From: Vogesella alkaliphila | GTDB taxonomy: Bacteria > Pseudomonadota > Gammaproteobacteria > Burkholderiales > Chromobacteriaceae | Direction: 5' to 3' | NCBI RefSeq assembly: GCF_014652475.1 | Contig: NZ_BMYW01000007.1 | Coordinates: 1 to 64,000, forward strand | DNA length: 64,000 bases | In this document: piece after piece, positions 44,697-53,581 of the stretch | Numbering within the stretch: the first letter of the stretch is position 1 | Layout: every line of letters begins with the position of its first letter | The notes under the pieces: generated by a model | What the model was told of the DNA's origin: nothing | Database searches by the model: none | Seen by the model: the letters and a program-made list of their open reading frames with translations, nothing else | Translations under genes and position numbers: made by a program

Positions 44697-44725
44697 AGGC
44701 TATGGTTTCCGTAGGTGTGGCGGGT

Positions 44726-45466
44726 TCAGGTCCAGTCGCGCAGGCGCGTGCGCAGGCGGGCGATGGCCTGGCTGTGCAGCTGCGAGACGCGGGATTCGGA
44801 GACGCCCAGCACGGCGCCGATTTCTTTCAGGTTGAGGTCCTGCTCGTAGTACAGGCTCATCACCAGCTGGTCACGCTCCGGCAGCTGCTTGATGGCGTCG
44901 ATCAGCGCGCCGCGGAAATGCTCGTCGGCGAGGCTGTCCAGCGGCGTGGCCGCGTCGGCGTCGGCGATGTTGTCGATCTGCCTGCTGCCATTGCCTTCGT
45001 CGTCGTGGAAGTCTTCGAAGTGCACCAGGGTCAGCCCCTTGCACTCCGCCAGCATCGCCTGGTACTCCGCCAGCGGCATGGACAGGCTGTCGGCGATCTC
45101 GCCTTCCGCCGGGCTGCGTCCCAGCTGCTGTTCCAGCTGGTGGATGGTGCTTTCGATCTGGCGTACATTGCGCCGCGCCTGGCGCGGCAGCCAGTCCTCG
45201 CGGCGCAGCTCGTCCAGCATTGCGCCGCGGATGCGCTGGCTGGCGAAGGTTTCAAACTGTACGCCCTGCGCACTGTCGAACTGGCGCGCGGCCTCGATCA
45301 GGCCGATGGTGCCGACCTGGATCAGGTCGTTGATGTCGACGCTGGCCGGCAGGCGCGCCATCATCAGGCTGGCCAGTTTCTTGACCAGCGGCGCGTGCTG
45401 GTTGATGTCGATGGTGTCGCGCTGGCTGTGCTGCTGATAGGCCTGCCACTTGTTTGCTACTGCCAT
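44726..45466 (-). CDS. fliA: Flagellar sigma factor FliA (sigma-28)
   Basis: This sigma factor drives late flagellar and chemotaxis genes. The 246 residues contain region 2 (VDINDLIQVGTIGLIEAARQFD and FETFASQRIRGAMLDELR), region 3 and region 4 (LNLKEIGAVLGVSESRVSQLHSQAIARLR). ATG 45466 (MAVANKWQAYQQ) lies 2 bp after the flhG stop; the open frame extends above but overlaps flhG without homology. No flgM is in the window. Confidence 0.95.
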   Translation of the reverse strand: MAVANKWQAYQQHSQRDTIDINQHAPLVKKLASLMMARLPASVDINDLIQVGTIGLIEAARQFDSAQGVQFETFASQRIRGAMLDELRREDWLPRQARRNVRQIESTIHQLEQQLGRSPAEGEIADSLSMPLAEYQAMLAECKGLTLVHFEDFHDDEGNGSRQIDNIADADAATPLDSLADEHFRGALIDAIKQLPERDQLVMSLYYEQDLNLKEIGAVLGVSESRVSQLHSQAIARLRTRLRDWT

Positions 45467-45468
45467 AT

Positions 45469-46332
45469 TTAATGACCTGTCAAATCTGCAAGCGCTTTGC
45501 TTGTCATTAAAAGATGTTCGAGATAACTGCCGCGCGGGGTGTCGTCGTCGGGCGCGTGCCATTGCGGCAGCATCTGCGCCAGCTGCAGGTAGGCGTGCGC
45601 GGCCTCGCTGTCCGGAAACGCCTCTACCACCGGGCGCCGTAAAGTCTGACTCTTTCTGATGGTGTTGTCATCCGGCACGAAGCCGACCCAGCGCAGGCCG
45701 ACCGGCAGGTAGTCGCCGGCCACGCGCTGCAGGCGGCTGAAGATCGCCTGCGCCTCGTCAAAGTTGGCCGCACGGTTGACCAGCACGTTGAAGCGGCGGC
45801 GCGCGTAGTCCTGTGCCAGCCGCTTCAGTTGCGCGTAGCCGCCCATCAGGCTGTCGGAGGACGGGGTCAGCACCAGCACCAGGTTGTCGGCGATGCAGCA
45901 GGGGCCCGGGTCTTCGCCCAGCGGCGGGGTGTCCAGCAGCAGCAGCGCCGCGTCCTGTTCCACCGACGCGAACTCGTTGATCAGGCGGCGCCAGATGCGC
46001 GGCGACAGCCGCGTGCGCTCGTCGACGCTGGCGGCGAGGTTGACCAGGGTCAGGCCGTGACGGTTGCTGACCATCAATTCGTTGAGATCGCCGAGGCTCA
46101 CCGCGACGCTGCCCAGCGTGCCGGCGGCCGGCAGGCCGAGGCGGCGCGCCAGTTGCTGGCCGTTGCGGTGCTCGATCAGCAGCGGGCGTTGCCGCTGCAA
46201 CGCCAGCGCCGCCGCCAGTTCGCCGGCGACGCTGCTCTGGCCGCACTTGTCGGCGCCGAAAAAGGCAAAGGAGGGCGGGTAGTCGTGCAGCGCCTGGCGG
46301 CGCAGCCCGGAGGCCTGATCCTGCACGCTCAT
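45469..46332 (-). CDS. flhG: FlhG-like MinD/ParA family protein with altered P-loop
   Basis: In its usual place between flhF and fliA, this protein should limit flagellar number. It has 287 residues, with the fold visible in LLLLDTPPLGEDPGPCCIADNLVLVLTP and NVLVNRA. However, the nucleotide motif reads GADKCGQSS (26-34), with Gln in place of the catalytic P-loop lysine. The usual DADLG region is IEHRNGQQ. ATP binding may be lost or changed. It overlaps flhF by four bases. The name rests on position and partial similarity. Confidence 0.82.
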   Translation of the reverse strand: MSVQDQASGLRRQALHDYPPSFAFFGADKCGQSSVAGELAAALALQRQRPLLIEHRNGQQLARRLGLPAAGTLGSVAVSLGDLNELMVSNRHGLTLVNLAASVDERTRLSPRIWRRLINEFASVEQDAALLLLDTPPLGEDPGPCCIADNLVLVLTPSSDSLMGGYAQLKRLAQDYARRRFNVLVNRAANFDEAQAIFSRLQRVAGDYLPVGLRWVGFVPDDNTIRKSQTLRRPVVEAFPDSEAAHAYLQLAQMLPQWHAPDDDTPRGSYLEHLLMTSKALADLTGH

Positions 46333-47753
46333 GACAGCCAGCCGGACTGCGCGGCATTGAGCATCGCCATTTCATCGCTTTCCGGATTGAACGGCGAGGC
46401 CAGCTGCGCGGCGCGCAGCGCGCGGTCGATCAGCAGCTCGGCGTGGGCGGCGTGGATGTCCTCCGGCACGCGCTGGCCGTTGGTGACGTAAAACAGGCGC
46501 AGGCGGTGGCGGATGACGACGTCCAGCCCCGGCCCCAGCATCAGCGCCTCGTCGATCTTGGACAGGATGGCGCCGGCGAGACCGTCGCCGCGGTAGTGGC
46601 GCACCACGTCTTCCAGCGTGTGGCCGTCGGCGTTGGCGGCCAGCAGCAGCAGGCGCTCCACCGGGCGGCCGGTCTGGTTGAACATGTCCAGCTGCGCCTG
46701 CACCCGCGCGTCGCGCTGGCCCATGCCGACGGTGTCGATCAGCACGATCCTGCGCTGCGCCAGATCGGCCAGCGTCAGCTGCAGGTCGCCCTCGTTCTGC
46801 ACCGAGAACACCGGCACGCCGAGGATCTTGCCGTAGATGCGCAGCTGGTCCTGGGCGCCGATACGGTAGGTGTCGGTGGTGATCAGCGCCACGTTCTGCG
46901 CGCCGTGGCGCATGGTGGCGCGGGCGGCCAGCTTGGCGACGGTGGTGGTCTTGCCGACGCCGGTGGGGCCGACCAGCGCGTAGATGCCGCCGCGCTCGAT
47001 CGGGTCGTGCTGCGGGTCCATGCACTTCAGGTTGTGGATCAGCGCCGAGCGCGCCCACTTCTGCGCGACGTCGCCTTCGTACTGCGGCGGCAGCTTCTGC
47101 GTCAGCTGGCGGATCAGCGTCGAGCTGAAGCCGGCGGTGAGCAGGTGGCGGAACAGCTCGGCGCGGTTGGGCGTGCGCTGTTCCATGTCCGACCAGGCGA
47201 AGCCGGCCAGCTGGCTCTGCAGCAGGCTGCGCAGCTGCTTGATCTCGTCGCCGATCTGTTTCAGCTCCTGCGCCATCTGCTCGCGCTCGGCGTCGCTGTT
47301 GCTGGCAACGTTGGCCGCAGGCCGGGGAGCTGCCTGTGGCTGTGGCGCCGCCTTGGGTGGCGGGCTGTTGTCCTGCACGTGGGCGAGGAAGGGTTTCGGT
47401 TCGGCGCTGGCTTTCGCCTGCGGCGGCGGCGGGGTCGGCACGGCCGGCGCTTCCAGCGGCTCCACCGGCATCGCGTAGGTGCGGGCGATGGCGCGGTTCA
47501 TGCTGCCGCTAGCGGCGGGGGCAGGCGGCACCGGCGTGGGAGTCGGCGCATTGCGCGGCGGGTGTTTCGGCTGCGACGGCGGCGTCAGAGTGGTGGCCAG
47601 CGCAGAAACATCGGCATCGGCGACAGCCATGATCTCTACGCCACCGCCCAGGGTAGGGCGGTTGGACAGGATCAGCGCGTCGGCGCCCAGTTCTTCGCGA
47701 ACCTGGCGTAGCGCATCCCGTGTTGTTTTGCCGTAGAACTTTCTGACCACCAT
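46329..47753 (-). CDS. flhF: Flagellar biosynthesis GTPase FlhF
   Basis: This SRP-type GTPase sets the polar site of the flagellum. It has 474 residues. The N terminus (VVRKFYGKTTRDALRQVREELG) is followed by a long Pro/Ala-rich disordered linker (about 55-150). The NG domain carries P-loop VGPTGVGKT at 261-269, then TTDTYRIGAQDQLRIYG, LIDTVGMGQRD and LSKIDEA. It lies 6 bp after flhA and before flhG. Presence of flhF/flhG suggests polar flagella. Confidence 0.95.
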   Translation of the reverse strand: MVVRKFYGKTTRDALRQVREELGADALILSNRPTLGGGVEIMAVADADVSALATTLTPPSQPKHPPRNAPTPTPVPPAPAASGSMNRAIARTYAMPVEPLEAPAVPTPPPPQAKASAEPKPFLAHVQDNSPPPKAAPQPQAAPRPAANVASNSDAEREQMAQELKQIGDEIKQLRSLLQSQLAGFAWSDMEQRTPNRAELFRHLLTAGFSSTLIRQLTQKLPPQYEGDVAQKWARSALIHNLKCMDPQHDPIERGGIYALVGPTGVGKTTTVAKLAARATMRHGAQNVALITTDTYRIGAQDQLRIYGKILGVPVFSVQNEGDLQLTLADLAQRRIVLIDTVGMGQRDARVQAQLDMFNQTGRPVERLLLLAANADGHTLEDVVRHYRGDGLAGAILSKIDEALMLGPGLDVVIRHRLRLFYVTNGQRVPEDIHAAHAELLIDRALRAAQLASPFNPESDEMAMLNAAQSGWLS

Positions 47754-47759
47754 GATGCG

Positions 47760-49841
47760 TTAGCTTTTGCTCCCCCCGATCACCGCAATTATACGAATGG
47801 ATTTGCTGTCCGGTATTTCATTATGCGAAATCACGCGTAACTGCGGCAGTGCGCGCCGCAGAAAGCGTGCCAGCAAAGGCCGTAATGCCGGTGGGGTCAA
47901 TAATACGGGATTAAAGCCCTGGTTTTCGACTTGTTCCGATTGCTCCGCGGCATTGGCCAGCAGGTTTTCCGCCAAGCCCGGCTCCAGGCCGCCGCCCTTG
48001 CTCTGCACCGCCTGCAGCAGGATGCCTTCCAGCTGCGGGTCCAGCGTCATCAGCGGCAGCTCCTGCTCGCCGGGGAACAGCTGCTGCACGATGGCGCGCG
48101 ACAGCGCGGTACGCACCGCCGAGGTCAGCTCGTCGATGTCGGCGGTGACGCCGACGTGGTCGGCCAGCGTCTCGATGATGGTGCGGAAGTCGCGCAGGTG
48201 GATGCCGTCGGTCAGGAGCTGCTGCAGCACTTTTTGCAGGGTGCCGATCGGCACCACCTTCGGCACCAGGTCCTCGATCAGTTTCGGCGCTTCCTTGGCC
48301 TGGTGGTCGATCAGTGCCTGCACTTCCTCGCGGCCGAGCAGCTCGGCGGCGTGGGTCTGCAGCAGGTTGGACAGGTGGGTGGCGACCACGGTACTGGCGT
48401 CGACCACGGTATAGCCCAGCGTCTGCGCCTCGTCGCGGCGGCTGGCATCGATCCAGATCGCCGGCAGGCCGAAGGCCGGGTCGGTGGTCGGGGTGCCTTG
48501 CAGCTCGCCGCTGACCTGGCCCGGGTTGATGGCCATGAATTGTCCGACGAAGGCCTCGCCACTGCCCACTTCCACACCCTTGAGCAGGATGCGGTAGGCG
48601 TTGGGGCGGATTTCCAGGTTGTCGCGGATGTGGACCGGCGGCACCAGGAAGCCGAGTTCCTGCGCCATCTTCTTGCGGATGCCGCGGATGCGGCGCAAGA
48701 GCTCGCCGTCCTGCTCGCGATCGACCAGCGGGATCAGGCGGTAGCCGACCTCCAGCCCGAGGGCGTCGACCGGCTGCACGTCTTTCCAGCTGACTTCGGT
48801 CAGCGGCTGGTCCAGCACCGCCGGCGGCAGCACCTCGATTTCGGCCGGCTGCGTGGCGCGGCGCGCAGCGCTGATTTCCAGCCAGCGGGCACTGCCGGCG
48901 AGGATGGCGGCGATCATCAGGAAGGCGACGTGCGGCATGTTCGGGATCAGGCCCAGCATGCCGATCACCGCGGCGGTGAGGTACAGCACCGTCGGGTTGG
49001 CGAACATCTGCCCCAGCAGCTGTTCCGACAGGCCTTTTTCGGTGCCGACCCGCGCCACCACCATGCCGGCGGCGGTGGAGATGATCAGCGCCGGGATCTG
49101 CGCCACCAGGCCGTCGCCGATGGTGAGCAGGGTATAGGTTTCGGCGGCGGCGGCCACCGGCAGGTCGTGCTGCACGATGCCGATGATCAGGCCGCCGACG
49201 ATGTTGATCACGATGATCATGATGCCGGCCACGGCATCGCCGCGCACGAACTTGGAGGCACCGTCCATCGAGCCGAAGAAGTTGGCCTCTTCGCCGATCT
49301 TGGCGCGGCGGGTTCGCGCCTCGTCCTCGCCGATCAGGCCGGCGTTGAGGTCGGCATCGATCGCCATCTGCTTGCCGGGCATCGCGTCCAGCGCGAAGCG
49401 GGCCGACACTTCGGCGATACGGCCGGCACCCTTGGTGATCACCACGAAGTTGATGATGGTGAGGATGATGAACACCACGATACCGATGGTGACGTTGTCG
49501 CCGATCAGGAAGTGGGCAAAGGATTCGATCACGGCGCCGGCGGCGCCGGAGCCGTTATGGCCTTCCAGCAGGATCACCCGGCTGCTGGCCACGTTCAGCG
49601 ACAGGCGCAGCAGGGTGGTGATCAGCAGCACCGAGGGGAAGGAGGAGAATTCCAGCGGTTCGCGCGTGTTGATCCCCACCATCAGCACGATGATGGAGAC
49701 GGCGATATTGAAGGTAAAGAAGATGTCCAGCAGCACCGGCGGCAACGGCAACACCATCATGGCGAGTACCAGGATGATCAGGACCGGGCCTGCCAGGGTG
49801 TTCAGATCAATCTTTTTCAGGAAGTCCTGCAGTGTGTTCAT
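47760..49841 (-). CDS. flhA: Flagellar biosynthesis protein FlhA
   Basis: FlhA is the nonameric export gate of the flagellar type III system. It has 693 residues, the family length. Eight N-terminal membrane segments (about 15-315) include the FHIPEP region, here KQMAIDADLNAGLIGEDEARTRR. A large cytoplasmic domain (about 350-693) docks export chaperones. It starts 24 bp after flhB. Confidence 0.97.
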   Translation of the reverse strand: MNTLQDFLKKIDLNTLAGPVLIILVLAMMVLPLPPVLLDIFFTFNIAVSIIVLMVGINTREPLEFSSFPSVLLITTLLRLSLNVASSRVILLEGHNGSGAAGAVIESFAHFLIGDNVTIGIVVFIILTIINFVVITKGAGRIAEVSARFALDAMPGKQMAIDADLNAGLIGEDEARTRRAKIGEEANFFGSMDGASKFVRGDAVAGIMIIVINIVGGLIIGIVQHDLPVAAAAETYTLLTIGDGLVAQIPALIISTAAGMVVARVGTEKGLSEQLLGQMFANPTVLYLTAAVIGMLGLIPNMPHVAFLMIAAILAGSARWLEISAARRATQPAEIEVLPPAVLDQPLTEVSWKDVQPVDALGLEVGYRLIPLVDREQDGELLRRIRGIRKKMAQELGFLVPPVHIRDNLEIRPNAYRILLKGVEVGSGEAFVGQFMAINPGQVSGELQGTPTTDPAFGLPAIWIDASRRDEAQTLGYTVVDASTVVATHLSNLLQTHAAELLGREEVQALIDHQAKEAPKLIEDLVPKVVPIGTLQKVLQQLLTDGIHLRDFRTIIETLADHVGVTADIDELTSAVRTALSRAIVQQLFPGEQELPLMTLDPQLEGILLQAVQSKGGGLEPGLAENLLANAAEQSEQVENQGFNPVLLTPPALRPLLARFLRRALPQLRVISHNEIPDSKSIRIIAVIGGSKS

Positions 49842-49865
49842 GCCTCGTTGCGATGACGTGCTGCG

Positions 49866-51029
49866 TTAGGTTTTTGGCGGCGTATGTTGCTGGCGTTTGC
49901 TTTCGGGGTCAAGTTCGGCAGGGACGTCCAGCTGGTCGGGGAACACCGGGGCCAGACCGCCGCTTTGCTCGAAGTGTTTCAGCTGGTGGATATAGGCCAG
50001 CACTTGCGCGGCGGCGGTATACAGCTGCGACGGAATCTGCTCGCCCAGCTCGACGTTGAAGTACAGCGCACGGGCGAAACTGGGCGCACGCAGGATGGCG
50101 ATGCGGTGTTCCTGCCCGGCGTTGATGATGCGTTCGGCCAGCTTCAGGCTGCCCTTGGCGATCAGCACCGGCGCGGCCATCTCTTCATCATACTTGAATG
50201 CAACGGCATAGTGAGTCGGGTTGGTCACAATTACGTTGGCGTTGGGGATCTCCTGCATCATGCGCTTGCGTGCCGCCTCGCGCTGCAGCTGGCGGATGCG
50301 GCCCTTGACCTCGGGCGAGCCTTCCTGCTGCTTGTATTCCTGCTTCACCTCTTCCTTGGTCATGCGCAGGTTCTTGTGGTACTGCCACAGCTGGAACGGC
50401 ACATCCAGCACCACCAGCAGCAGCATGGCGCCGACCACCACCAGAAAGGTGTGCTCCATCAGCGCCACCAGCTTCAACAGCGCGCCATCCAGCGGCATGC
50501 TGATCAGCCCCATCAGCTCGTCGCGCTCGTTCCAGATGGTCCAGGTGGCCACACCGCCGATCAGCGCGCTTTTCAGCACCGCCTTCAGCCCTTCGGTAGC
50601 GGCATTGACCGAGAACAGCCGCTTGATGCCGCTGAGCGGGTTGAGCTTGCCGAAATTGGGCATGAAGCCCTTGCTGGTGAAGTTCCAGCCGCCGATCAGC
50701 AGCGGCGTCAGCGCCGCCACCAGCAACAGCCCGCCCAGCAGCGGCGCCATTTCCAGCAGGGTGTCCTGTACGCTCTGCCGCAGCCGCTCCATGATGACCA
50801 GCGGATCGCGCAGGCTCTCCTGGTTGAACGTGAACCAGGCGATCATGCTCTCCTTCATGGCGGTGAACAGCTGGCCGCCGGTGGCGATGAGCAGGGCCAA
50901 GCCTGCCATGGTGACGGCGAAAGTGTTCAGTTCGCGCGATCGCGGGACGTTGCCGTCCTCGCGCGCCTGTTCCAGTTTCCGCGCCGAGGGTGACTCGGTG
51001 CGGTCTTCCTTGTCTGAGTCGTCAGCCAT
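49866..51029 (-). CDS. flhB: Flagellar biosynthesis protein FlhB
   Basis: FlhB controls substrate switching of the flagellar export apparatus. It has 387 residues, with the charged start (DKEDRTESPSARKLEQAREDGNVPRS), four membrane segments (about 30-210) and a cytoplasmic autocleavage motif NPTHYAVAFKYDEEMAAPVLIAKG. It is the first gene of the flhB-flhA-flhF-flhG-fliA-motC run. The 132-bp gap above it is shared with thyA in the opposite direction. Confidence 0.96.
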   Translation of the reverse strand: MADDSDKEDRTESPSARKLEQAREDGNVPRSRELNTFAVTMAGLALLIATGGQLFTAMKESMIAWFTFNQESLRDPLVIMERLRQSVQDTLLEMAPLLGGLLLVAALTPLLIGGWNFTSKGFMPNFGKLNPLSGIKRLFSVNAATEGLKAVLKSALIGGVATWTIWNERDELMGLISMPLDGALLKLVALMEHTFLVVVGAMLLLVVLDVPFQLWQYHKNLRMTKEEVKQEYKQQEGSPEVKGRIRQLQREAARKRMMQEIPNANVIVTNPTHYAVAFKYDEEMAAPVLIAKGSLKLAERIINAGQEHRIAILRAPSFARALYFNVELGEQIPSQLYTAAAQVLAYIHQLKHFEQSGGLAPVFPDQLDVPAELDPESKRQQHTPPKT

Positions 51030-51161
51030 GATGCTGCAAGGTGACCCTGTGGATTAGTGATGGACGATGCGCGATGGTAGCGCATTTGCCCTTGTGTCGC
51101 GCGATGGAGTGGCCGTGCGGTTGAGGGTAGAATTGGCGCATTCAATTGACTGGCGCTTTAC

Positions 51162-51956
51162 ATGAAACAGTATCTCGACCTGATGCAGCACGTGCTGGCG
51201 CACGGCGTGGACAAGTCCGACCGCACCGGTACCGGCACGCGCTCGGTATTCGGCTACCAGATGCGCTTCGACCTTGCCGCCGGCTTTCCGCTGGTGACCA
51301 CCAAGAAGTGCCACCTGCGCTCCATCATTCACGAACTGCTGTGGTTTCTGTCCGGCGACACCAATATCCGCTACCTGCAGGAGAACGGCGTCCGCATCTG
51401 GGACGAATGGGCCGACGACAACGGCGACCTCGGCCCGGTATACGGCTACCAGTGGCGCAGCTGGCCGGCGCCGGACGGCCGCCATATCGACCAGATCAGC
51501 AATGTGCTGGACATGATCCGCCGCAACCCGGATTCGCGCCGGCTGATGGTGTCGGCGTGGAACCCGGCGCTGGTGGACGAGATGGCGCTGCCGCCGTGCC
51601 ACAGCCTGTTCCAGTTCTACGTGGCGGACGGCAAGCTGTCCTGCCAGCTGTACCAGCGCTCGGCCGATATCTTCCTCGGCGTGCCGTTCAATATCGCCAG
51701 CTACGCGCTGTTGACCATGATGGTGGCACAGGTGTGCGGCCTGAAACCGGGCGACTTCGTGCATACGCTGGGCGACGCGCATATTTACAGCAACCACTTC
51801 GAGCAGGCCCGCCTGCAGCTGAGCCGCGAGCCGCGGCCGCTGCCGGTGATGCGCATCAACCCGCAGGTCAACGACCTGTTCGCCTTCACGTTCAAAGACT
51901 TCACGCTGGAAGGCTACGACCCGCATCCGCACATCAAGGCGGAGGTGGCGGTATGA
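51162..51956 (+). CDS. thyA: Thymidylate synthase
   Basis: It methylates dUMP to dTMP using methylene-tetrahydrofolate and yields dihydrofolate. It has 264 residues. The catalytic Cys is in [12 protein letters not shown], with [19 protein letters not shown] and [19 protein letters not shown] in their normal places. It overlaps folA by four bases, so the enzyme that recycles its product is co-translated. A TAGAAT at 51128-51133 is a possible -10. Confidence 0.98.
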   Translation: MKQYLDLMQHVLAHGVDKSDRTGTGTRSVFGYQMRFDLAAGFPLVTTKKCHLRSIIHELLWFLSGDTNIRYLQENGVRIWDEWADDNGDLGPVYGYQWRSWPAPDGRHIDQISNVLDMIRRNPDSRRLMVSAWNPALVDEMALPPCHSLFQFYVADGKLSCQLYQRSADIFLGVPFNIASYALLTMMVAQVCGLKPGDFVHTLGDAHIYSNHFEQARLQLSREPRPLPVMRINPQVNDLFAFTFKDFTLEGYDPHPHIKAEVAV

Positions 51957-52447
51957 GCGTGCGGCCAACCTTGACCCTGGTCGCGGCAATGGCACGCGGC
52001 AACGTGATCGGCATCGACAACACCCTGCCGTGGCATCTGCCGGAAGACCTGAAACACTTCAAGGCGGTGACGCTGGGCAAGCCGGTGCTCATGGGACGCA
52101 AGACCTTCGACTCCATCGGCCGTGCCTTGCCCGGGCGGCTGAACATCGTGATCACTCGCCAGCAGGACTGGCAGCACGAGGGCGTGGCGGTGGCGCACTC
52201 GCTGGACGAGGCGCTGGCGCTTGCGGCCAACGTTGACGAGGTGTGCGTGATCGGCGGCGCCGAGCTGTACCGCCAGGCGCTGCCGCGGGCGGACCGGCTG
52301 CGCTTGACCCATATCGAGCTGGAGGTCGCCGGCGACGCCACGTTCCCGGCGTGGTGCGACGACGAGTGGCTGGCTACGCCGCAGCCGGCGCAGACCGCGG
52401 CCAACGGGCTGGTGTACCGCTTCGTCGACTACCTGCGCCGTGCCTGA
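51953..52447 (+). CDS. folA: Dihydrofolate reductase
   Basis: It regenerates tetrahydrofolate with NADPH. It has 164 residues, with [28 protein letters not shown] at the N terminus, GRKTFDSIG and [13 protein letters not shown]. Two exact dispersed motifs lie within it (51961, which spans codons for Arg-Pro-Thr-Leu, and 52223, for Ala-Ala-Asn-Val), plus a GCGGCCAAC core at 52397. These are three sites in about 450 bp, in two reading frames. A bidirectional terminator follows. Confidence 0.97.
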   Translation: MSVRPTLTLVAAMARGNVIGIDNTLPWHLPEDLKHFKAVTLGKPVLMGRKTFDSIGRALPGRLNIVITRQQDWQHEGVAVAHSLDEALALAANVDEVCVIGGAELYRQALPRADRLRLTHIELEVAGDATFPAWCDDEWLATPQPAQTAANGLVYRFVDYLRRA

Positions 52448-52463
52448 CGCGGCGTGAGCAAGC

Positions 52464-52490
52464 AAAAGGCGGCCGCGAGGCCGCCTTTTT
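52464..52490. terminator. Bidirectional terminator between folA and the GntR gene
   Basis: AAAAGGCGGCC-gcga-GGCCGCCTTTTT, between converging genes. Confidence 0.92.
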
Positions 52491-52505
52491 CATGGTCGCT
52501 GCGGC

Positions 52506-53177
52506 TTAGCCGCCGTCGGCGCCGAGCGCCGTGGCCGAGGCTTGCGCCAGCTGGCTGTAGTCGTGGCCGAACTGCCGGACCATGTGGCAGAGTCGGGGCT
52601 GGTCGCGGGCGATGATCGCCTGCAGCAGGCCGTCGAGGAAGTCGTGGGTCTGTTCGATGCGGCTCTTGCCGGCGCGCAGGATGGCAAACAGGCAGCGCTG
52701 CGACAAGGGCAGCAGGTCGTGCAGCGTCTGCGCCAGGTAGCGGTTGCCGGCGTGCTGGTACAGGGCGCCGAGAAAGCTGACGCCGTGGCGGTAGAAGCCG
52801 TCGAGATCGTCGTTGCGGTTGCACTCGCCCAGCGCGGTCATCAGTTCGAAGAAGTCGGCGAGGTCGTCGTTCTGCCAGTTGTGCGCCAGGTGCGACACCG
52901 CCTGCTCCAGCAGCACGAACCAAAGCTCGAAGAAGTCGCGCACGTCGGCAGCGGTCATGCTGGCGACGATGGCACCGCGACGCGGATAGATGTCGACCAG
53001 ATGGCGGCGCTGCAGGATCAGCAAGGCCTCGCGCACCGAGCCGCGGCTGACGTTCAGTTCCGCGGCGATGCGCAGTTCCTGGATGCGTTCGCCGGGCAGC
53101 ATGTTGCCGGTGATGATCTGGTTGCCGAGAAAGCGGGCAATCTGTTCGGTGAGGGAATCGTTGGCCTTGAAGCTCAT
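52506..53177 (-). CDS. GntR family (FadR-type) transcriptional regulator
   Basis: This 223-residue regulator has an N-terminal winged helix-turn-helix (about 5-70, with LPGERIQELRIAAELNVSRGSVREALLILQRRHLVDIYPRRG) whose key words are ELNVSRGSVREAL. A C-terminal FCD helical domain (about 80-220) would bind a small acid. The target genes are unknown; no metabolic gene is adjacent. ATG 53177 has AGGAG eight bases before it; the longer open frame is not needed. An inverted repeat in its own promoter region could be its operator. Confidence 0.9.
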   Translation of the reverse strand: MSFKANDSLTEQIARFLGNQIITGNMLPGERIQELRIAAELNVSRGSVREALLILQRRHLVDIYPRRGAIVASMTAADVRDFFELWFVLLEQAVSHLAHNWQNDDLADFFELMTALGECNRNDDLDGFYRHGVSFLGALYQHAGNRYLAQTLHDLLPLSQRCLFAILRAGKSRIEQTHDFLDGLLQAIIARDQPRLCHMVRQFGHDYSQLAQASATALGADGG

Positions 53178-53224
53178 TAAAGCTCCTGATGAATTCGGGG
53201 GGCGTTGCGGCACGCAGTGTAAAC

Positions 53225-53253
53225 TTTATATTGTCCGGCAATCGGACGGTATC
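53225..53253 (-). promoter_or_regulatory. Possible promoter and operator of the GntR gene
   Basis: On the minus strand a TATAAA (53230-53225) lies about 50 bp before the ATG. An inverted repeat GTCCG-gcaat-CGGAC (53233-53247) fills the spacer just upstream of it. A repressor bound there would block polymerase, which fits self-regulation by a GntR protein. The -35 is poor. Confidence 0.35.
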
Positions 53254-53384
53254 CGCATTCTAGCATCAAACCGGCATTCCCGTGCGGCAGTGCAGCAAGT
53301 GCCGCGTGTTGCAAAATCACCCGTTTTCGGCGTTGCGGCCAAAAAGCACTTGCGCGAAAACCCACCTCATTTTACAGTTCAAAC

Positions 53385-53567
53385 GCTTGTTTAAATCAGG
53401 GCCGGGCGAGGATCATGAGGGGCTAACATCATAAGTGGCTCGCAAGGAAATGGTTGAGACAGCTGCTTCAAGAGCAATAACGTCGCTTGTTATTGCGTGT
53501 TCCATCGGGAACCTTGCAGGTACGACACGGGTGTTACCTCCCCAGCAGGCTGGGGAGGTTTTTTTTT
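53385..53567 (+). ncRNA. Candidate small RNA ending in a strong terminator
   Basis: A strong plus-strand terminator at 53536-53567 has no plus-strand gene before it; the nearest plus-strand gene, folA, already has its own terminator and lies behind the minus-strand GntR gene. A possible promoter sits at 53350-53378. A stem ATAACG-tcgcttg-TTAT near 53479-53495 is visible. I do not recognise an RNA family. The 5' end is a guess. Confidence 0.3.
53536..53567 (+). terminator. Strong Rho-independent terminator on the plus strand
   Basis: ACCTCCCCA-gcaggc-TGGGGAGGT is followed by nine T residues. The minus-strand reading lacks a T tract, so it acts on plus-strand transcripts only. Confidence 0.9.
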
Positions 53568-53581
53568 GCGAGCCCGCCGCG

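Larger units (their letters stand above)
53254..53581. other. Gene-poor region between the GntR regulator and DUF2721 genes
   Basis: The region 53178-53581 has no convincing protein gene. A plus-strand frame from 53435 runs through the terminator and into the antisense of DUF2721, so it is rejected. Features visible are TTGCGC (53350-53355) and TACAGT (53373-53378) spaced 17 bp as a possible plus-strand promoter, and the terminator at 53536-53567. Together they could bound a short RNA. Confidence 0.4.
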
